From the NCBI GenBank assembly GCA_015060905.1, contig SUXQ01000003.1, positions 62,001-126,000 of the forward strand: 64,000 bases of DNA. Reading direction: 5' to 3'. The number at the start of each line of letters is the position of its first letter. Positions within the stretch are counted from its first letter, which is position 1. Both the position numbers and the translations under genes were made by a program. Positions 34,234-42,087 of this stretch are shown here, in pieces. The notes under the pieces are model-generated. The model was not told where the DNA came from, searched no databases, and saw nothing but the letters and a program-made list of their open reading frames with translations. This DNA comes from Bacteroidales bacterium. GTDB taxonomy: Bacteria > Bacteroidota > Bacteroidia > Bacteroidales > Bacteroidaceae.

Positions 34234-34932
34234 TTGGAAAATACCGGCAAAAAACTAAGCATCAGAGAGTGGCCCGAGGACGAACGTCCCCGCGAAAAAG
34301 TGTTGCGCAACGGAGTCTCCACGCTCAGCAAGTCCGAACTGTTGGCAATACTCATAGGCTCGGGCAACGCCGAGGAATCGGCCGTCGAGCTGATGAAAAA
34401 AGTGCTCACCTCGTGCAACGACAGCATTGCCGAGCTTTCAAAACTTACCGTCGATGAACTATGCAGTTTCAAAGGCATAGGGTCGGCAAAGGCAATAACC
34501 ATTATCGCTGCATGCGAATTGTGGAAACGCCGTAAAGAAGATGACAGGGACGACCATCTGGTAGTGCGCACGTCGCAAGATGTTTACGACTACTTTTACC
34601 CCCTGCTGTGCGACCTTACCATCGAGGAGTGCCACGTGCTGTTGCTGAACAATATGAACAGAGTAATAGACAGCGTAAAGGTAGGCAGTGGCGGATACAC
34701 AGGCACAATGGTCGATATTCGCTACGTACTGCGCGAAGCGATAATGAAACGCGCCACAGGCCTTATACTGTGCCACAACCACCCCTCGGGCAGCCTGAAG
34801 CCCAGCAAAGAGGATGACAAACTGACACAAAGTATCGCCTCGGCGTGTCTTATAATGAACATACGCTTCCTCGACCACATTATATTTACTGATAGAAGAT
34901 TTTTTAGTTACAAGGACGAAGGACGTTTATAA
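34234..34932 (+). CDS. radC: RadC family protein (JAB/MPN domain)
   Basis: A 232-residue protein of the UPF0758/RadC family. N-terminal helix-hairpin-helix pair region (LSKSELLAILIGSGNAEESA, then LCSFKGIGSAKAITIIAACEL) and a C-terminal JAMM-type domain with LCHNHPSG and a following Asp (SGSLKPSKED) typical of zinc metal sites. The original DNA-repair assignment of RadC is doubtful, and the function is unsettled. It begins with TTG two bases after the glycosyltransferase stop, and a DUF59 gene follows after two bases, so GT2, radC, the DUF59 gene and possibly lpxH form one operon. The TTG start is the earliest in frame after that stop. Confidence 0.93.
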   Translation: MENTGKKLSIREWPEDERPREKVLRNGVSTLSKSELLAILIGSGNAEESAVELMKKVLTSCNDSIAELSKLTVDELCSFKGIGSAKAITIIAACELWKRRKEDDRDDHLVVRTSQDVYDYFYPLLCDLTIEECHVLLLNNMNRVIDSVKVGSGGYTGTMVDIRYVLREAIMKRATGLILCHNHPSGSLKPSKEDDKLTQSIASACLIMNIRFLDHIIFTDRRFFSYKDEGRL

Positions 34933-34934
34933 CT

Positions 34935-35249
34935 ATGGACGAAAAATTTCAATTGGAAGAGAAAATTGTCTCGATGATGAAGACTGTTTACGACCCGGAA
35001 ATTCCGGTAAACATCTACGACCTGGGACTCATATATAGAATAGAGGTAAAAGAGGATAATGCTGTGGAAGTGGACATGACACTCACAGCCCCCAACTGTC
35101 CCGCCGCCGACTTTTTAATGGAGGATGTGAAGCAGAAAGTAGAATCAATCCCCGAAGTTTCTAAACTCGACCTTAACCTGGTCTTTGAGCCCGAGTGGAG
35201 TCAGGACCTTATGACCGAAGAGGCCAAATTGGAGCTTGGTTTTTTGTAA
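34935..35249 (+). CDS. DUF59 metal-sulfur cluster assembly factor
   Basis: A 104-residue MIP18/PaaD-like protein. The DPEIPVNIYDLGLIY motif is the family hallmark. The conserved cysteine in TLTAPNCPAADF (C58) and the end WSQDLMTEEAKLELGFL also fit. Such proteins help load or mature iron-sulfur clusters (SufT-like). No suf genes adjoin, so the target is open. It is two bases after radC. Confidence 0.93.
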   Translation: MDEKFQLEEKIVSMMKTVYDPEIPVNIYDLGLIYRIEVKEDNAVEVDMTLTAPNCPAADFLMEDVKQKVESIPEVSKLDLNLVFEPEWSQDLMTEEAKLELGFL

Positions 35250-35271
35250 CCACATAAATAAACATCTGCCA

Positions 35272-36033
35272 ATGAACAGAAAAGTCTATTTTCTCTCCGA
35301 CGCACACCTCGGCTCGTGGGCGATACAGCATCGACGCACACACGAGAGACGTCTCGTCTCTTTTCTCAACAAGATAAAGGACGAGGCTGCCGCCATATAC
35401 TTTTTGGGCGACATTTTCGATTTTTGGTACGAATATAAACATGTTGTTCCTAAAGGCTTTACACGTTTCTTAGGGAAAATATCTGAGCTTACAGACAGTG
35501 GCGTCGAAGTACACTTTTTCCCCGGCAACCACGACCTTTGGTGCAAAGATTATTTCGAGAAAGAGTGCGGAATGATAATACACCGCGAACCGATGCTCAC
35601 AGAGATTGACGGCAAGGAATTTTACCTTGCCCACGGCGATGAATTTGCAGGAGAATCGAATTTTGCCATTCTTCGTGCAATATTCCACAGCCCCTTTCTG
35701 CAAAAAATGTTCACCTGTTTCGTACACCCCCGTTGGGCAATAAGCTTCGGACTAAAATGGGCGCGTCACAGCATGCGCAAACACAAACTGAATGGCGACA
35801 TTCCCTTCCGAGGAGCCGACCGCGAGTCGTGCATGAAGTTCGCACGCCACTACCTTGTAGCACACAACACAGTGGATTGCTTTATTTTCGGGCACCGCCA
35901 TTGCGACGCAGATGTGATGCTCACAGACTCGGCACGCTGCATAATTTTGGGCGACTGGATAAGCGAATTTACATACGTCGAATATGATGGAGAGAGCATT
36001 TCTGTAAAAAAATTCGTAGAAGGAGAAAAATAA
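35272..36033 (+). CDS. lpxH: UDP-2,3-diacylglucosamine diphosphatase
   Basis: A 253-residue calcineurin-like metallophosphoesterase. Its metal motifs appear in order: SDAHLG near residue 8, GDIFDFW, GNHDLW, HGDE, and GHRH near the end. LpxH removes UMP from UDP-2,3-diacylglucosamine in lipid A synthesis. The C-terminal CIILGDWISEFTYVEYDG stretch fits LpxH. The ATG at 35272 lies 22 bases after the DUF59 stop and is preferred over GTG 35236, which overlaps the DUF59 gene. The gene ends five bases before a short inverted-repeat element. Confidence 0.92.
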   Translation: MNRKVYFLSDAHLGSWAIQHRRTHERRLVSFLNKIKDEAAAIYFLGDIFDFWYEYKHVVPKGFTRFLGKISELTDSGVEVHFFPGNHDLWCKDYFEKECGMIIHREPMLTEIDGKEFYLAHGDEFAGESNFAILRAIFHSPFLQKMFTCFVHPRWAISFGLKWARHSMRKHKLNGDIPFRGADRESCMKFARHYLVAHNTVDCFIFGHRHCDADVMLTDSARCIILGDWISEFTYVEYDGESISVKKFVEGEK

Positions 36034-36038
36034 TATTT

Positions 36039-36229
36039 AGAAGTTGTTTAAATTTATGTCCTTGAAATTTTTATAGGTCTTTTTTAGGATGTTTTTTCAT
36101 TTTTCAAAGGCGCATAGCGAGCTATGTAACTGCGAAAAAGGGGGAAACAGGCAAAAAAGAGCATAAAAAGACAAGCACAACTTGTGCGTAATGTAATATA
36201 CTTTTTAGAAAGAAATTTAAACAGCTTCT
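36039..36229. mobile_element. Candidate 191-bp MITE-like element with terminal inverted repeats
   Basis: Ends 36039-36055 and 36213-36229 are 17-bp inverted repeats with one mismatch. Inside are smaller palindromes: CATAGC-GA-GCTATG (36113-36126) and GCACAA-C-TTGTGC (36175-36187). It holds no coding capacity, and lies five bases after lpxH and before the terminator. I could not identify a clear target-site duplication. Family and transposase are unknown. Confidence 0.5.
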
Positions 36230-36240
36230 TAATAAAGCCC

Positions 36241-36283
36241 GCATAAAAAAAGCACTCGAAAATTTCGAGTGCTTTTTTTATGC
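36241..36283. terminator. Bidirectional terminator
   Basis: Perfect 21-bp arms (36241-36261 with 36263-36283) around one unpaired base. Long A and T runs on both sides. It ends both lpxH and the convergent lipoprotein gene. Confidence 0.9.
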
Positions 36284-36293
36284 TAAGCAATAT

Positions 36294-37115
36294 TTATTCT
36301 TTGGGGACTAATTCAAAGAATCCGCTAATTTCTTGCTGGTCAATAGCCTGACGAACATTATAGCGTTTAATTTGATCCTCGTAGCCACGTTTCGATATTT
36401 TAATTTCTATTGTAACGTCACGCGAATTTGCATATGTCAGTCCAAGAATGTTAAAAGATTTTGTCTCTTCGTAAGGTGTAGTTGTCAAATATGTTTCATT
36501 TGTATTTTTAACCTCTGACGGGACACTCGATATTACACGGTAAGAGATACGTGCGCCACGAGGGTCGCTGTCGAAATACCAACGTATGATTGAACGTTCC
36601 AATGCCGTTCCACCGGGATTATCGCGAGTAACCCTTTCATTAACTGCGCCTGCAACAATCGTCGGGTCTTTCTTAATTTCAACAGCTTCTTGTTCGGCAA
36701 TTTTCTTTTTTTCTACAACCTCCTTGCTGTCATAATCTTTAAAATGGAGCCAACATTCTTTTACCGAGGGTTTCATTATTGCACCTGTGGCACAATCGAC
36801 AAGAACACCCGGAACACCTCCAACTAAAATATTTGCCCAAGCAGCATTGTTGAATTTTTTCTTAATCTCGGTTTTTGCTATTCTATTATCATCAGAGACT
36901 GCAACAACCTCGGTACTTTTAAATCCACCTTTTACTTTTTCCGTATGAGGCAAATAAACCTCTTTTTCTTTACCATCGATAGAAAGAAGAACAGGGCCAA
37001 CATCCGATCGCGTATTAAAAGTAACTTTTTTACTACCACCACCCAATATACTTGCGCAGGAAATAAACACAGGCACTATTGCAAGTGCCAAAAGAAAATG
37101 AAAAAGTTTTTTCAT
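36294..37115 (-). CDS. Lipoprotein of unknown function
   Basis: A 273-residue lipoprotein (lipobox FISC, Cys20). After the signal comes CASILGGGSKKVTFNTRS and a beta-rich domain (SDVGPVLLSIDGKEKEVYLP), then a hydrophobic VGGVPGVLVDCATGAIMKP stretch, resembling glycine-zipper-like or membrane-touching lipoproteins often seen in cell-envelope accessory roles. The second half has many charged beta strands. I do not recognise a named family. The start at 37115 was chosen for the signal peptide, and longer frames run into the structured leader. Its 5' leader holds a nested hairpin of about 200 nt and a promoter (37370-37377). Confidence 0.78.
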   Translation of the reverse strand: MKKLFHFLLALAIVPVFISCASILGGGSKKVTFNTRSDVGPVLLSIDGKEKEVYLPHTEKVKGGFKSTEVVAVSDDNRIAKTEIKKKFNNAAWANILVGGVPGVLVDCATGAIMKPSVKECWLHFKDYDSKEVVEKKKIAEQEAVEIKKDPTIVAGAVNERVTRDNPGGTALERSIIRWYFDSDPRGARISYRVISSVPSEVKNTNETYLTTTPYEETKSFNILGLTYANSRDVTIEIKISKRGYEDQIKRYNVRQAIDQQEISGFFELVPKE

Positions 37116-37140
37116 AATAATATTATTTTTAGTTAAACAA

Positions 37141-37364
37141 TGATATTTCATCAACGCCTTGATGGCTCACGTTTAACCAAAAAAAACGCGGGCGTACTTA
37201 TTCACAGAAGGTACGACCAAGCACCTATACGAACATAAGCACACCCGCGCTATACGCGCGGGCATTTATCGTGCTTATTGCATGTTCGTAGTAGTTTATT
37301 TGGTCGTTTTACTGTGAACGCAATAGCCTAAATGCCATCAAAAAAACGTTGCCTTAATTTGCAA
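37141..37364 (-). ncRNA. Candidate structured RNA (large nested hairpin), leader or small RNA
   Basis: At least six complementary segment pairs nest inside one another. In plus coordinates they are 37152-37156/37347-37351, 37159-37166/37334-37341, 37201-37207/37312-37318, 37213-37220/37300-37307, 37228-37242/37271-37290 (with a bulge), and 37244-37250/37256-37262 around a five-base loop. A minus-strand TACCTTTG box at 37370-37377 could start the transcript near 37364. Eight T residues (minus strand) near 37178-37186 could mark a 3' end of a small RNA. Otherwise it is the leader of the lipoprotein gene 26 bases further on. A 6S-like RNA is one possibility, as such RNAs are long imperfect hairpins. 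The folds are read by eye only. Confidence 0.5.
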
Positions 37365-37369
37365 CTCTG

Positions 37370-37377
37370 CAAAGGTA
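37370..37377 (-). promoter_or_regulatory. Putative -7 box (TACCTTTG) ahead of the structured RNA
   Basis: Exact minus-strand TAnnTTTG match located just outside the outermost paired segment. No convincing -33 element. Confidence 0.6.
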
Positions 37378-37453
37378 ATAAAAAATCAACACATAACATC
37401 TAAATATCATTAATAAAAATCAAATAATAAATTTACATATTATTATATACAAC

Positions 37454-37485
37454 AATCCCTTGCAGAATATTTCCTGCAAGGGATT
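37454..37485 (-). terminator. Terminator after the DUF4878-like lipoprotein
   Basis: Perfect 12-bp stem (37454-37465 with 37474-37485). It lies 33 bases downstream of the stop on the minus strand. The T-run beyond is weak. Confidence 0.65.
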
Positions 37486-37518
37486 AAACTTTCACCAACT
37501 TTTTATAAGCCCAATATA

Positions 37519-37965
37519 CTAATCTTTTATTAATGGCTCTCTATGAAAAACTCCATGATCGCCATCGACCTTCCATCGTCCATCGACAGAAACAAGTTTA
37601 ACATCAATCTTCAACATATTACCCAAAGGTCCCCTGCCCTCTAACACCACCAATGCCTTGTCACCGTCGATTTTTTCGGATGCAACCTTATAATCGGGAA
37701 CAAACCCCTCGGTGCGCTCTTTATAATCATCCGACGCAACCGCCATCATAAAATAGTCGCGGAATACATTAAAATCGAGCGAATCGACAAAATAGATATT
37801 CTCGGTAACAGCCTTAACATCGCCGGACGTCAATCCCTTAAACAAAGTAAGAGCAACGACCGAAGGCGCTTCGGAATTACCATCTGCACCATTATTCACA
37901 TTACCACACGAAAAGAAAGAAAAAGCTAACGTCGCAACAAGAATAATATATTTTACACTTTTCAT
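37519..37965 (-). CDS. DUF4878-like lipoprotein
   Basis: A 148-residue lipoprotein (lipobox FFSC, Cys20). The mature part is a small alpha+beta cone-like domain of the lumazine-binding/NTF2 type: LTLFKGLTSGDVKAVTENIYF, then the DYKVASEKIDGDKALVVLEG and DGRWKVDGDHGVF strands. Function in this family is unknown. The ATG at 37965 was taken over 37974 (three codons earlier) because it gives a standard MK start. A TATCTTCG promoter box lies 31 bases upstream. Confidence 0.8.
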   Translation of the reverse strand: MKSVKYIILVATLAFSFFSCGNVNNGADGNSEAPSVVALTLFKGLTSGDVKAVTENIYFVDSLDFNVFRDYFMMAVASDDYKERTEGFVPDYKVASEKIDGDKALVVLEGRGPLGNMLKIDVKLVSVDGRWKVDGDHGVFHREPLIKD

Positions 37966-37995
37966 AATAACCATATTTTAAAAAAAACAACTGCG

Positions 37996-38003
37996 CGAAG
38001 ATA
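37996..38003 (-). promoter_or_regulatory. Putative -7 box (TATCTTCG) for the DUF4878-like gene
   Basis: One mismatch to TAnnTTTG. The same octamer is found before tRNA-Arg and the ZIP transporter gene. Confidence 0.45.
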
Positions 38004-38097
38004 GCACAAAAGACAGAGTATTACAAAATATTTTTATCAAGAAACAAAAGCGAAGAAAAATTAAAGTTCTTTTTATGGCAATTAAGTAAAAAACAAG

Positions 38098-38105
38098 TAA
38101 CTTTG
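38098..38105 (+). promoter_or_regulatory. Putative -7 box (TAACTTTG) for pta-ackA
   Basis: Exact TAnnTTTG match 98 bases before the pta ATG. The long leader shows no clear structure. Confidence 0.6.
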
Positions 38106-38202
38106 CAGAAATATAAAGAAACAAAGAGGGAGTCGTACGACATATCAGTTTTTCACCGTTTATGCCATCCAAAAAAGCTCTCTCGCAAAGAAATTAATAT
38201 AT

Positions 38203-39216
38203 ATGGATGTTATAAGCAAACTTATTGCTCGCGCTTGCGAAGACAAACAGCGCATCGTTCTTCCCGAAGGTACCGAAGAACGCACACTAAAAGCGGCAGA
38301 CAAAGCCATTGCCGACGGTATTGCAGAACTTATCATTTTGGGTAACAAGGCCGAGATTCTTGCACTCGCCGAAAAGTTCGGTCTTGCAAACATCAAGAAT
38401 GCCAACATCATCGACCCCGATGACAACCCCGACTTTGAGAAGTACTCGAACCTGCTCTACGAGTTGAGAAAATCAAAAGGCCTTACACTCGAAGAGGCTC
38501 AGAAACTGACACGCAACCCCCTTTATCTTGGCTGCCTCATCATTAAGGCAGGCGACGCAGACGGACAGGTTGCCGGCGCACTTAACACAACAGGCAACGT
38601 GCTTCGTCCCGCATTGCAGATTATAAAGACAACCCCGGGCATCACATGCGTATCGGGTGCTATGTTGATGGTAACAAACACTCCCGAATATGGCGACAAT
38701 GGCGTACTTTTCTTTGCCGACGTTGCTGTAACCCCCAACCCCGATGCCAACCAGCTGTCACAGATTGCAGTCTGCACAGCAGGCACAGCAAAGGCTATCG
38801 CAGGCTTCGACGAGCCTCGCGTGGCAATGCTCAGTTTCTCGTCAAAAGGCTCGGCTAAGCACGAACTTGTAGACAAGGTTGCCGAGGCTGCAAAATTGGC
38901 AAAAGAGCTTGACCCCACAATCTCTCTCGATGGCGAGCTTCAGGCAGACGCTGCACTTGTACCTTTCGTCGGAGCAAGCAAGGCCCCCGGCTCGGCAGTG
39001 GCAGGAAAGGCCAATGTACTTGTATTCCCCGACCTTCAGGCAGGAAACATCGGCTACAAATTGGTTGAACGCCTCGGCGGTGCAACAGCCATAGGCCCCA
39101 TCCTTCAGGGTATTGCACGTCCCGTAAACGACCTTTCACGCGGATGCTCTATCGACGACGTTTACAAGATGATAGCAATAACAGCCAACCAAGCAATCGC
39201 TGCAAAAAACAAATAA
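38203..39216 (+). CDS. pta: Phosphate acetyltransferase
   Basis: A 337-residue enzyme that converts acetyl-CoA and phosphate to acetyl phosphate and CoA. Family stretches seen: IARACEDKQRIVLPEGTEERTLKAADKAI at the start, GATHSTADVVRPA-like region here as GALNTTGNVLRPALQIIKT, and NVLVFPDLQAGNIGYKLVERLGGATAIGPILQG near the end. Length fits the short bacterial Pta without the N-terminal regulatory domains. ackA follows 15 bases downstream, the usual pair for acetate formation and substrate-level ATP. Confidence 0.97.
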   Translation: MDVISKLIARACEDKQRIVLPEGTEERTLKAADKAIADGIAELIILGNKAEILALAEKFGLANIKNANIIDPDDNPDFEKYSNLLYELRKSKGLTLEEAQKLTRNPLYLGCLIIKAGDADGQVAGALNTTGNVLRPALQIIKTTPGITCVSGAMLMVTNTPEYGDNGVLFFADVAVTPNPDANQLSQIAVCTAGTAKAIAGFDEPRVAMLSFSSKGSAKHELVDKVAEAAKLAKELDPTISLDGELQADAALVPFVGASKAPGSAVAGKANVLVFPDLQAGNIGYKLVERLGGATAIGPILQGIARPVNDLSRGCSIDDVYKMIAITANQAIAAKNK

Positions 39217-39231
39217 AACAAAGATACATCC

Positions 39232-40434
39232 ATGAAAATACTTGTATTAAACTGCGGAAGCTCGTCCATCAAATATCAACTTTTTGACATGGAGACAAAG
39301 AGCGTTCTTGCAAAAGGAGGAATTGAAAAGATTGGTCTCGAGGGCTCGTTCCTGAAGCTTACACAGCCCGACGGCGAGAAGGTTACACTCACAAAGGATA
39401 TTCCCGAGCATACAACTGGCGTACGCTTCATCATCAGCGTGCTTACAGGCGAGGAGTATGGAGTGATAAAATCTATCAACGAGATTGACGCGGTGGGTCA
39501 CCGCATGGTACACGGCGGCGAAAAGTTCAGCAGTTCTGTACTTCTTACCGACGAAGTGATGAAGGACTTTGAGGCATGCAGCGAGCTTGCACCCTTGCAC
39601 AACCCTGCCAACATAAAAGGTGTGAACGCTGTTAAGGATATTGCACCCGACATGCCTCAGGTAGGTGTATTCGACACATCTTTCCACCAGACATTGCCCG
39701 ACTATGCTTATATCTATGGCGTTCCCTACGAATTGTACGAGAAGTACGGTATCAGACGTTACGGATTCCACGGAACATCGCACCGTTACATTACAAAGCG
39801 TGTATGCGAGATTTTGGGCGTAAAACCCGAGGATAAGAAAATTATCACCTGCCACATTGGTAACGGTGGCTCTATCGCTGCTGTTAAGAACGGCAAGTGC
39901 GTGGATACAACAATGGGACTCACCCCGCTCGAAGGCCTTATGATGGGTACACGCAGCGGCGACATCGACCCGGGAGCAATTCCCTTCATCATGGAGAAAT
40001 TGCAGCTTGACGGCAAAGGTCTTTCGGACCTCTTGAACAAAAAATCGGGTGTGCTGGGCGTCTCGGGCGTATCATCGGATATGCGCGAGGTTGAGGCTGC
40101 CGCAAAGGCCGGCAACAAACGTGCCGAACTTGCAAACACCATCTACTTCTACCGCATTAAGAAGTACATCGGTGCATATGCAGCTGCGATGGGCGGCGTA
40201 GATATAATCGTCTTTGCCGGTGGCGTTGGCGAGAACCAAGCACCCTGTCGCGAGGCGGCTCTCGAAGGCCTCGAATTTATCGGCGTCGAGCTTGACAAGG
40301 AACTTAACAAAAAATCACGTGGCGAAGAGGTTGTACTCTCTACCCCCGAGTCAAAAGTTAAGGTGGTGCTTGTTCCCACAGACGAGGAGCTGATGATTGC
40401 TTCGGATACATACGAAATTGTATCGGCAAAGTAA
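39232..40434 (+). CDS. ackA: Acetate kinase
   Basis: A 400-residue kinase of the ASKHA fold making acetate and ATP from acetyl phosphate. The start KILVLNCGSSSIKYQLFDM, the signature RRYGFHGTSHRYITKR, CHIGNGGSIAAVKNGKCVDTTMG, and the AGGVGENQAPCREAALEGLE stretch match AckA. Length is normal. It is coupled with pta and ends at an imperfect hairpin. Confidence 0.97.
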   Translation: MKILVLNCGSSSIKYQLFDMETKSVLAKGGIEKIGLEGSFLKLTQPDGEKVTLTKDIPEHTTGVRFIISVLTGEEYGVIKSINEIDAVGHRMVHGGEKFSSSVLLTDEVMKDFEACSELAPLHNPANIKGVNAVKDIAPDMPQVGVFDTSFHQTLPDYAYIYGVPYELYEKYGIRRYGFHGTSHRYITKRVCEILGVKPEDKKIITCHIGNGGSIAAVKNGKCVDTTMGLTPLEGLMMGTRSGDIDPGAIPFIMEKLQLDGKGLSDLLNKKSGVLGVSGVSSDMREVEAAAKAGNKRAELANTIYFYRIKKYIGAYAAAMGGVDIIVFAGGVGENQAPCREAALEGLEFIGVELDKELNKKSRGEEVVLSTPESKVKVVLVPTDEELMIASDTYEIVSAK

Positions 40435-40460
40435 TTTATTGCAATAATCGACAGACTAAG

Positions 40461-40508
40461 GAGTTCCATTCCTCTGAAATTTGAAAAAAATCTGAGAGAA
40501 TGGGACTC
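40461..40508 (+). terminator. Imperfect hairpin after ackA
   Basis: About 14 pairs (40461-40475 with 40494-40508), one bulge and one G-T pair, and no T-run. It includes the ATG at 40500, so the next gene most likely starts at the downstream ATG 40524. Confidence 0.55.
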
Positions 40509-40523
40509 TTGGTTATAGAAGCC

Positions 40524-41219
40524 ATGAAGAAAATCCTATTTTTATTTACCTTTATAAGTGTGTCAGTAATTACTTTGCATGCACAAGTTCAAAATTTATT
40601 TGAGCGGGTAAATGGCACAATTGTTCCGAACAATGCTTTTATTATGCTTAATAATGAATGCTATATACCCGATAATATACAAATATATACATATAAGAAC
40701 ATTGATGTTTCTTATAATGACAAACAATATAAAATAGAAATTAAGGGAACGTCAAAAAGCAATTTCGGCAAATTTTTTGACTGTTTTTCTATACTAAATA
40801 GTTCAGGAGAGGATTTATTGACATATTGGGGATATGATGCATTATCAACGGTTGATTTTTTGACAAACAACCAAAGTGAAAATTACTTTATACAAGTTCC
40901 TTTAAATGAAGATAGTTTTGCCCTTATCTTTGCAGGTGCATTGTATGATTATTGTGACGAAGCAGGCGAAATTGCCATTATTGTAGTAAATAACAATTGT
41001 GCAACTTTGGTGTACAATGGACGTGCTTTTGCTTATAATTATAATCCATCCCCAGAGTTTTCAATTGAATTTGTAGATAATATTCGTTATGTTGACAGCA
41101 TAAATGACTTGTTTGATAATATTGGGAATCCAACTACCACAACTTCTATGCTTTCTCAATATAATAAGTATAAAATATGGAGAGATGGTAGTATGTTGAA
41201 ATATCAGGTTTGGAAATAA
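40524..41219 (+). CDS. Secreted protein of unknown function, AT-rich
   Basis: A 231-residue protein with a signal peptide (MKKILFLFTFISVSVITLHAQ). The mature part is beta-rich with many Asn/Tyr (YTYKNIDVSYNDKQYKIEIKG). No recognisable domain. Codon third positions are strongly A/T compared with pta-ackA just upstream, which hints at acquisition or relaxed selection. No partner gene is evident. The start 40524 is set by the signal peptide and the hairpin upstream. Confidence 0.65.
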   Translation: MKKILFLFTFISVSVITLHAQVQNLFERVNGTIVPNNAFIMLNNECYIPDNIQIYTYKNIDVSYNDKQYKIEIKGTSKSNFGKFFDCFSILNSSGEDLLTYWGYDALSTVDFLTNNQSENYFIQVPLNEDSFALIFAGALYDYCDEAGEIAIIVVNNNCATLVYNGRAFAYNYNPSPEFSIEFVDNIRYVDSINDLFDNIGNPTTTTSMLSQYNKYKIWRDGSMLKYQVWK

Positions 41220-41280
41220 TCTGTACTATCAATGATTTTGTGTTAAGAGAGAGTAGTAAAAATTTATTACAACAATAAAC

Positions 41281-41315
41281 AAAAGGGGTGGCTTTTTATT
41301 AAAGCTACCCCTTTT
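41281..41315. terminator. Bidirectional terminator
   Basis: 15-bp stem (41281-41295 with 41301-41315), one G-T pair, A and T runs at both ends, between two convergent genes. Confidence 0.88.
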
Positions 41316-41360
41316 GCATTATAATACATTTCTCTTTCTTTAGCAAACATTATCACCGTT

Positions 41361-41804
41361 TCATTTAGATTCCAATCTTTTCAGAAGTTTGGGACGGTCG
41401 GTACTCCAATAGTTAGCTTTTGATTCTTTGACCATACTATCCATTTGCTGCAGATTATTTTGGAGTAATTCATCGGTATCCATCCATTCTTTCATACACT
41501 CGTTTGTTTCGGCAAGGCTATATGTAAAAACATCATAATATATAGCAGGAATACCTGCCTTTTCCATTGAATCTCTTCCGGCAGATAACTTCAGACAATT
41601 ATCCTCGACATAAAGATGTTCGTACATAAAGTCATTAATCTTTATGTACAGCGCAAGTTGCTCCTTATTCATCAATGTATCGGGAGTAGAATATATTGTT
41701 TGTTGCAACAATTTCTGATACTCATCATGCGAAATAAGTTTATTGGTAGTATTACCACACGCCGTAAATAATACTATAAAAAGAAAGAATAACAACTGTT
41801 TCAT
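41361..41804 (-). CDS. Small lipoprotein of unknown function, AT-rich
   Basis: A 147-residue helical lipoprotein (lipobox LFTAC, Cys16). The mature part is rich in Glu, Met and Tyr and seems all-helical (EYQKLLQQTIY and QLALYIKINDFMYEHLYVEDN). I do not recognise a family. The ATG at 41804 is preferred over one four codons earlier because it begins the signal peptide. Like its convergent neighbour it is more AT-rich than the flanking metabolic genes. Confidence 0.7.
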   Translation of the reverse strand: MKQLLFFLFIVLFTACGNTTNKLISHDEYQKLLQQTIYSTPDTLMNKEQLALYIKINDFMYEHLYVEDNCLKLSAGRDSMEKAGIPAIYYDVFTYSLAETNECMKEWMDTDELLQNNLQQMDSMVKESKANYWSTDRPKLLKRLESK

Positions 41805-41825
41805 TATCCCATACAAATTTAAGAG

Positions 41826-41937
41826 CTATTTTCTTTTAATCAGTTTGTAAAGCACAAAGCAACATACACCCACAAAGAATAGCATCGGTAAAATTAATAA
41901 TAATTCAGTAATTCCAAGACCTATAATTCAAATTTCA
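41826..41937 (-). other. Possible tiny membrane peptide or gene remnant, no ATG at its start
   Basis: A 36-codon minus-strand frame with one strong hydrophobic segment (IIGLGITELLLILPMLFF) and a basic end (LYKLIKRK). No ATG or TTG begins it, and the only ATG is internal. It resembles the N-termini of small membrane proteins with a G-x-x-E-L motif. It may be a fragment or start with ATT. The rest of 41938-42087 shows no gene. Confidence 0.25.
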
Positions 41938-42087
41938 TTAAGATTACAATATAATGACTTAAAAATCACGAGAATAACGATAAAGTCTTTTTTGGGTACC
42001 AAACATTTACCGTCTCTACAAAGGCAAAATTAATTAATGCAAACAATTTCTGCTGTTTTTATGGATAAACAATGCTTTAAGAATTTA

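Noticed and set aside
34234-34932. radC as a marker of a mobile island
   Set aside because: RadC genes occur on mobile elements, but here it is in a tight operon with a glycosyltransferase, a DUF59 gene and lpxH, with no integrase or att-like repeats.
37141-37377. Explaining the nested hairpin as a simple intrinsic terminator
   Set aside because: The paired arms span about 200 nt in at least six separate segments and have a promoter in front, which is too long and too ordered for a terminator.
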